From assembly GCA_036172665.1 (NCBI GenBank), contig CM069872.1, positions 58,452,101-58,516,100 of the forward strand: DNA of 64,000 nt, written 5' to 3'. Below the pieces are notes generated by a model. That model saw nothing but the letters and a program-made list of their open reading frames with translations. It did no database searches and was not told the origin of the DNA. This document shows, in pieces, positions 57,721 to 64,000 of the stretch; position 1 is the stretch's first letter, and each line of letters opens with the position of its first letter. Position numbers and translations under genes: made by a program. The DNA is from Prosopocoilus inquinatus. Its lineage: Eukaryota; Arthropoda; Insecta; Coleoptera; Lucanidae.

Positions 57721-59587
57721 AAGCCCTTCTTAAAATAAATCAATAAACTAAAGAAATGTCGTTATGACTTAACAGAGCGAGGGGGTGACTTTCATTCAAT
57801 GTAATTGACGCATGGGACTAATAAGGCGATGCATGGGGGTGTGAGATAGGGTGGCATCTTTGAGCCCTCTACTTTTCGTTCGCCTGGTAAATGATTGCTT
57901 TTTCGATTATGACAAAATAGATTTTGACGGGAGGGTTATTAAAAAAAAAAAGATGATGTGGGCAGGCTGTTAAACACAAAACGAAAATTATGTCCGTCAC
58001 CATCGGGATGATCTCTGAAAACTTAAAACGCATGTATGAACGCACGTGAGGAGAGTTTAAATTAAAAAAAAATAATACAAATTCCACTTTTGTTTCTATG
58101 TACGCCGACTGTGTAATTCGAAAACGAAGAAGGAAGGAACAGCAATATATATATATATATTTTTTTTATATAAGTGTAATTAATGTGAAGTCACCTTTCC
58201 ATGAAGTTACTTTAGTTAACCAACATTTTGAGTGATTAAAGCATTATACGTTCCTCGAATAATAAGTATTATAATAGTAAGGCGAATGAGTATCGCATTT
58301 CACGAGCTCGACAGTGACATTGTGAAAATGGAGGTGAAGCCGAACGAGCACAGAACCGGATCGTAAACGCAATAATAATTATTACCGAACGCATTCGAGT
58401 GTTGAGCTTATTCAGTAATATAGTCAGTCTTACATCACCTCACTTTCAGTGCAGGTCACCTAATCCTGACGTAATGCCCATCATCAATGATGCGTGCCTC
58501 ACTCGAAGAAGAAGAAGAAGAAAAACGGTTTCCTGGTAAACTTCATCGAATAATTAAATAATTAACCTTGCCCAATTGTTTTAATTAAATGCCAGAAGAA
58601 AAACACTTGTGCAGTACGAATGCCATCGAAATTATTAAGCAGGCATTGATTACGCAAGCGTTTTTTTTTTTTGTTTGCGGCGAAGGTTGCAGGCAAGAGT
58701 GTGCTCCATTTTTTCATTGCCGAAAAATTTCGCTGACTTGCGTTTAGACAATCGATAAGTAAATAAATAGCGGACAAGGTCGTCGCAGACGTCTACGAGT
58801 TTGGAATATTTATTAAAAAAAAAAAAAAGAACAGCAGCCCCGCAGCAGAATCATCATCATATGGAGGGCGCCCCTTATTACTTTATGTTTAAAAAAAACA
58901 CACGCACATGGAGGGCGCTCTTTATTACTTTAAGTTTAAAAAATAGCCGAAACAAATTCAGTTAATACATTGATTGTTTATTAAATTAATTAATTAATAA
59001 TTAAATTAAAAGCTGAAACAAATTTAGTTAATTAATTAATTGTTATATTTAATAATTTAATAATTTTAATGCATAATTTGGCATTTTCGAAAGTTGTACA
59101 CAAGTTGTTACAAACTTGATGTATTTCGACTATTAATAAAGTATACATATAGGATATAATAATAATAATAACAGTAATAATAAATTGGCAGTCCAGTCTC
59201 GTTAGTTTTATCAGATGAAGAAAAAACGCTTTTAATTTTGCGCCAGTCACCTATAATCCAATATAATCAAGTGATTGAGCAAACGATGATGACTGATGTG
59301 ATAAGATAACAGAAATATGCTGTTTATTTTTAATTAATAAGAGCAATATTGACTGTACCTGATAATAGGTGAAACGAACTTTTATTTTTTGTATCTTGAC
59401 AAGCAAAGGGGGTCCGGAGGCATTTTTATTATTAGCCCGCTCTTAAATCCTGCGCTTACATCAGGAACAAAGAAAAGAAATCAGTTTTCACTTCCACATT
59501 CACACAAATACCAAATTTATAATAACAAATTATCATTGGAGAGTTTTGGAATGATACGCACCTTAGAAATCCCATGGTAATTTGAAG
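57721..59587. other. AT-rich, no supported gene; two GGAGGGCGC copies
   Basis: ACATGGAGGGCGCTC (58906-58920) and ATATGGAGGGCGCCC (58859-58873) are followed by the shared TTATTACTTTA. (AT)n lies near 58148. TTAATTAATTAATTAA-type sequence lies near 59000. An ATG-less + frame is open from about 58319 to 58548 with no known motif. Confidence 0.35.
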
Positions 59588-59886
59588 GTGGTCAAATATG
59601 GGCTTCCCCGATTATCTTACAGCAAAATTCCATTTGGGTTTCTTAAAGTACTCTTCAAGGTGAATCTGTCCGCGCAGTTTCGGAATTTTTCACTCACTCA
59701 GTTTCAAGATATTTATTCAATTAATTAATAAATGTACAAAAAAATTTTCGTCATTTTTAAAATATTTTGAAACTGAGCCGATGAAATATTCTCAGACTGC
59801 ACAGACAGATTCCTCCTGAAGGGTACTTTAAGACACCTAAATGGAATTTTGCAGTAAAATAATTAGGCTGGCCAATATTTGAACAC
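59588..59886. mobile_element. Large foldback/MITE-like element, about 299 bp
   Basis: The left half (59588-59714) is the inverse of the right half (about 59755-59886). Matching blocks include TCAAATAT, GCAAAATTCCATTT, TCTTAAAGTAC, GAATCTGTC, CTCAGTTTCAA and ATATTT. The arms are about 120 bp with several mismatches, and a loop of about 40 bp is AT-rich. It has no frame, so it is a non-autonomous element or a degraded inverted duplication. Confidence 0.8.
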
Positions 59887-60583
59887 ACTTAATTTATCAT
59901 GAGATTTTCTATGTTGCATTCATCAGTGACAGCACCCTGTATATTATACTGCACATTTAAATTCAAGTTTATTTCACCTCATTAATCATCCTCATAATAA
60001 TCTACGTATTTCGTATTTTGTTTTCCTTTTTCTATTAAATTCTATTTCTTGACTTCGTTTTATGTAACTTAATTTCTTCGATATATTACTTCTTAATTTT
60101 TTCGATACATTCCTGACATTATTTTAAATATTTTTTGGGTTTCAATTTGTTCTCACTGGATTGTGTGATAAATGAATAGGAAACGAACACGTGTTACATG
60201 AGATTTGTAATACATGAATTAATTTGGAATTTGGAATACATAAAGTCATTTAAATTTAATTATTAATTTCAATTATTTAAGTGAGATATCTATTGTCCAT
60301 GTATATCTATCTCTCTCTCTCTCTCTGTTACGTAATATTGCAATTTGATAAATATATTTATTGTTATTATTATAATCAACGCTCTGAGAAAAAAAAATAA
60401 TACTGTCCGGTCACAATAATCTCCGAGTTTCACGTGACCAAATTTTCTTATAAAATTTGTTTCGCATCGATTGGCAACACTGCGTGTCACTGAAATGAAA
60501 AACCAAAGTTTTTAGTGTAACATTAAATGGCAAAAGCAGTTTTGAGAGTATATTTTCACAAAAGTAAGAAACCACAAGAAATT
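59887..60583. other. No gene seen
   Basis: AT-rich. GCACCCTGTATATTATAC lies at about 59932 (inverse of the TACAGGG motif). (CT)n lies at about 60309-60327. TTGGCAACACTGC lies at 60471-60483. Confidence 0.35.
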
Positions 60584-60684
60584 TGGCGCCCAGCGCGGGG
60601 CCAACAACCGCAACAGAAATTGGCGCCTAACGTGGGTCCCACAAAACAGAAAACTACTACAATAACTTGGCGCCCAACGTGGGG
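60584..60684 (+). mobile_element. Relic retroelement leader with three tRNA-Lys primer-binding-site copies
   Basis: The 17-mer TGGCGCCCAACGTGGGG at 60668-60684 is the exact complement of the 3' end (with CCA) of insect-type tRNA-Lys, the primer of gypsy-group elements. Two imperfect copies precede it: TGGCGCCCAGCGCGGGG at 60584-60600 and TGGCGCCTAACGTGGGT at 60621-60637. They are about 37 and 47 bp apart. No matching LTR or gag was found on either side, so this is a fragment. It need not belong to the element at the left edge of the window. Confidence 0.7.
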
Positions 60685-61015
60685 CCAACGATAACCAACG
60701 TTATAAATTAACCTATCAACGCAGGGTCGACAACAACAAACCAATAACACTAACAATTACTTGTTGTATAGAAGCAAGCGCCACCTGAGGATTATTTTTG
60801 TGATTTCCGCGTTTGTCTTCAGGAAAGTCAGGGTGTTCGATTTTGATTCGAAATATTAGGCAGACTGAAATGATTTTTGACATTATTTTTTTTTCTTTTT
60901 CAAAGACTATCCCATCGCTTAGGTTTCTGTGAATGAATGAATTCTCTTAAGCGGCGCTTGTTTCGCGATAAGTGAGTGGAAGAAAATGTGGTAGTAATCG
61001 CTTTCTCATTCCCAG

Positions 61016-61380
61016 GCCCCACAAAAGCCATCATCACCACGTACACTATCATAATAACATGACCACTTCCTACCTCCACACCGCAATACTATCCGCCGCT
61101 ATCGCCATATTACACCGCGTCGTTTCTCACGTAGCAGGAGGAAGTATCATGAATGAAATGTTTCAGACGTGCATTCTTGAATCTCATTATTACAGACGGT
61201 ACCGCTAACCAGACACATCAATTAAATCACATGCCGGAGAAGCTGACGCCATTCGGTTTTGTTTCTTTTCCGGTAGCAGGCAACGCGCTCGCCGTGTGCA
61301 TTTTAAACGAGAGGTTAAATCCATCATTAATATTTATCGTCGATCGTGTGATTTGTTCTTTCTTAGAATAAAATTAATAA
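61016..61380 (+). other. Candidate exon flanked by strong splice signals
   Basis: The left edge is a good acceptor (GCTTTCTCATTCCCAG|G ending at 61015) and the right edge a good donor (ATAAG|GTAAGTTATA at 61381). No frame is open across all 365 bases: one + frame is open to 61208 (His-rich, containing an internal ATG) and another ends at 61371. If transcribed it would be a non-coding or untranslated exon. It could equally be a pair of chance sites. Confidence 0.2.
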
Positions 61381-62260
61381 GGTAAGTTATAATTGCCATT
61401 TTTTTTTTACGAAAATGCACACAAGCATCCTGTATAATAGTACGCGCGTTCAGTTTAGGGTTAGACAATTACTAAAGATTTTGCAATTAGCTTCCGAGAA
61501 ATCCAAAAATAAGAACCGCTCGTAATTTATATTCAATTAAAAACTGATTTATGTATGTAAATTTGATAAGATATTGTCGTTGCGTTGGTAGATATAAATT
61601 TTAATCAAGCGATTGGACTACATAGTCGTATAATTACTGCTCTAAAAAAATATTTTAAGTATGTAGTAAGCAACAACCACCTCCAGATGTTTTGCAAGGA
61701 AAAAAAAAAAAAAGAAAACCCGACAAGTATGTTGTGTGTGTGGTGTGTTGTTGTTACCTAATAGTGTACGAGCGGGGGGTAGGGGGGGGCCCACACAGTT
61801 TATTTGCAAATTTCTCCGGGAATGACATCATCACTCTTGCTTATTTAGCCATAACAAGCCCACGACGAAGGTTCGATCGACCCATTGACATTTTTCGCCG
61901 GTTCGCGAACTTGGGGACGACGGGAAATCATCACGACTATGATGATAATGATGATGGGCCGCGATTTCACTTCGACATTTACAACTTGATCGTAAATACA
62001 AATCGTTTCTATTCTATATTTAACCATTACCGGCGTCGCTGCCGTCTTATAAAATTGGACGTAAATGTGTTTGTTCTCTGCGCAGAAAAAAAAAAAAGAA
62101 TCCCAGTAGATAAAACCGTTGCGAAAATAATTGTTTGGAATTTTGTGAACGCAAATAAATAAATCCAGTTGATTTCGTTTTTATGTACGTAGTTACATAA
62201 TTGATAATATTCGAAAGGTTCTTCCATCAAGAATGGTGATGATCGTCTCTTAGTGTAACT
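61381..62260. other. No supported gene; partly GC-richer
   Basis: A 156-codon + frame (61692-62162) begins in a poly-Lys run and contains Asp repeats from GATGATGATAATGATGATG. No domain, and no start or splice context, so it is not accepted as a gene. Confidence 0.3.
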
Positions 62261-62860
62261 TTAATTTCGTTTCTTTAAAGCAAGTAAAATAGTTTTCTAG
62301 AATCTAAAACGCAACGATTCCCCATTAAAATGTTAGTAATATTTCCCTCACTAAAATGTTAGTAATATTCCCCCGTGTTAGTAGTATTTCCCTATTCAAA
62401 TCAACGACTAGGCAGGCAAGTAAGCACACACGTCTTGAATTTTGTTTTAAATCTCATCACTTCATCTCTTCGGCGTATCAAAATTAAAATGCGTAAAAAT
62501 TAAAACGCGCCCCCATGAGAGTACTCCCGCACACACATTTTTTTTTAATTGGTAAATATGGAAGTGCCACATTTCGTTTCGTTTTTCTTTTGTTTCCTCT
62601 TCTTAGTTAAATTGGATACTGCACCACCTGCAGTAAAAAAAAAAAACACTTGCACTTAATTTTACTTATTAAATTCAAACTCGTTGATCGTCGTACTATG
62701 ATTTTTTTTTTTTTTTTTTTGCTTTAACATCCCTCTGAACTTGAAGAATTTAATGTTCTTCAAACTGGGCGTCTTTCAGTTTCATTTCTTTAAAGCAAGT
62801 TTAATTAAAATGTTAGTAATGTTTCTCAGTTTGCAGTGTTAGTAGTATTGCCCTTTTAAG
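62261..62860. repeat. Short repeats of AAAATGTTAGTAATATTTCCC type
   Basis: The word occurs at about 62326, 62354, 62375, 62809 and 62838 with variants. TTCTTTAAAGCAAGT precedes both clusters (62270 and 62787), suggesting one unit of about 515 bp duplicated. Confidence 0.6.
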
Positions 62861-62979
62861 ACCCTTAAATTTCGGCTGAATCCTTGCCGGCCGCTACAAC
62901 GACCAGGCAGGTTTATTTTTCCGAATTAAAAACGGCGTTTGTTTTTTCTCTGTTTTGTGTTTCAAGGTCGAAGATCGAA

Positions 62980-63180
62980 GTTCAGCGCCGTCTAGCGTCG
63001 AGCATTTCTTTAAAAATGTTATTTGAAATATGCCACGGTAGATGGCGCTCAAAAATTCACCATCGTTTGCTTGTTTGTTATTGAAACTAATTAACTCGTT
63101 TCAACCAATTTTACAACTTTCAAGAAGTTTCAATTCGAGAATACAGATTCGTTATTGTAGCGAGTAGATGGCGCTCTGTA
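62980..63180. repeat. GATGGCGC-bearing units
   Basis: GTAGATGGCGCTC is at 63041 and 63167 (core starts), 126 bp apart. A decayed copy (AGCGCCGTCTAGCG) lies at about 62984. Surrounding text (GTTTCAA, TAATTAACTCG) is partly shared. Confidence 0.75.
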
Positions 63181-63239
63181 AGTTTATTTTCGCAAAATGC
63201 AAAGTTAAGTTTTCGATATTTAAAAGGCAGAGTTACATT

Positions 63240-64000
63240 TTGTTGTTATTTTTTTTTTAATAATTAGTTTTTCGTTGGGTCGATTTTGAAATTTGCTTTG
63301 GAATTCCTTCGATTTTTATGTAGTTTTTGTTTAATTTTTTTAATTTCGATTTCTTTAATTTTTAGTATTCTACTTCAGTTAAATAGAGTTAAGTTGTGTT
63401 GAATTGACCTTGAGGTTGACTAGGCTATAATTTTGACGTCTCTTATTAATTTTTTTTTAAATTTTTAATTTTTCGCCAGGGTCGTGAATGTGGTTAAGAT
63501 TCAGTTGAGTTGAGTTGATTTTGAAATTTGTCTTGCAATTAATTCCATTTCTGTTTAGACATTAATTTTTTTTTTAATTTTAATTTCTTCAACTTTCAAT
63601 TTTTTACTCTAGTTAAATAAGAGTTAGGTTGAGTTGACCATTGGTGGAGCTTTCTTTTAATTTCCGACGTTATTTTGGTTTTTAATTTGTTTAAATTTTC
63701 TTTCATGAAACCGTAGGTTGGGCCTAATTTTTGTTGACTTTTGAAAATTCTTCCAGTCTTAAGTTTTTTATTTTTTTCACTTTTAATTTCTTCAGTTTTT
63801 AATTTTTTTACTCGAGTTAAATACAGTTAGGTTGAGTTCGTTTGGCGAAGCTTGATTTTAATTTCCGAAGGCGTTTTGGTGATTTTTTTTTTTAATTTTC
63901 TTTCGTGAAACAGAACCGACCTTGAGATAGGTTTGGGCCTAATCTTCATTCCAGTTTTAAATATTTTCACTTAATTCCTTGAATTTTTACTTTTTACTTG
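63240..64000. repeat. T-rich tandem array running off the window
   Basis: AGTTAAATA then GAGTTA or CAGTTAGGTTGAGTT is at 63377, 63611 and 63815 (234 and 204 bp). Each is followed by TTTTAATTTC and poly(T). The array continues to the window end. Confidence 0.75.

Noticed and set aside
61692..62162. 156-codon + frame
   Set aside because: It begins in a poly(A) run and contains GAT-repeat Asp residues; no start context or homology recognised.

Overview
The window looks like gene-poor, AT-rich nuclear DNA from an arthropod, most probably an insect. The evidence is a gypsy/errantivirus-type LTR retrotransposon with an env gene, a primer-binding site that pairs with insect-type tRNA-Lys, GT-AG splice signals with short AT-rich branch regions, and many transposon-derived and tandem repeats. 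I cannot name the species from sequence alone. No large conserved host gene can be read. Most long open frames are translations of homopolymer-rich repeats.

Layout. 1-2.6 kb: the 3' end of an errantivirus-like element, with open integrase, overlapping env, polypurine tract and a 3' LTR; its 5' part lies outside the window. 3.3-14.4 kb: several unrelated tandem arrays (176-204 bp, 162 bp, 283 bp and 308/616 bp units), a foldback element and one conserved-looking non-coding block (6.3-6.7 kb). 14.5-16.1 kb: the best host-gene candidate, a promoter-like GC-richer block, two short upstream ORFs and an Asn/Arg-rich first coding exon on + ending at a clean donor. 16-20.3 kb: AT-rich minisatellites, a small inverted-repeat element and two dead non-LTR reverse-transcriptase fragments on the minus strand. 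21.4-23.06 kb: a dimeric satellite with a perfect cAMP-response-element octamer in each monomer. 23.7-23.84 kb: a GC-rich possible exon. 24-33.4 kb: pyrimidine-rich and ATAGAC-rich arrays, a pair of abutting perfect palindromes (25.42-25.47 kb), a 20-bp/213-bp higher-order array and a T-rich array. 34.73-34.92 kb: a 53-codon basic ORF behind an acceptor-like site. 35-64 kb: a mosaic of T- or A-rich arrays, a 70-bp array, a second satellite related to the one at 21.4 kb, foldback elements, a non-autonomous hAT-like element, a leader relic with three tRNA-Lys primer-binding-site copies, and 23 exact copies of GATGGCGC (either strand) embedded in repeated units.

The strongest unexplained signals are: (1) the GATGGCGC/GAGGGCGC series, which matches the CTCF core consensus and is confined to the right 28 kb; (2) two perfect palindromes of 26 and 24 bp that touch each other; (3) two related dimeric satellites 27 kb apart; and (4) the triple primer-binding site. 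The only genes that plainly work together are pol and env of the retroelement. The host candidate exons are phase-compatible in places but are not proven to belong to one transcript.
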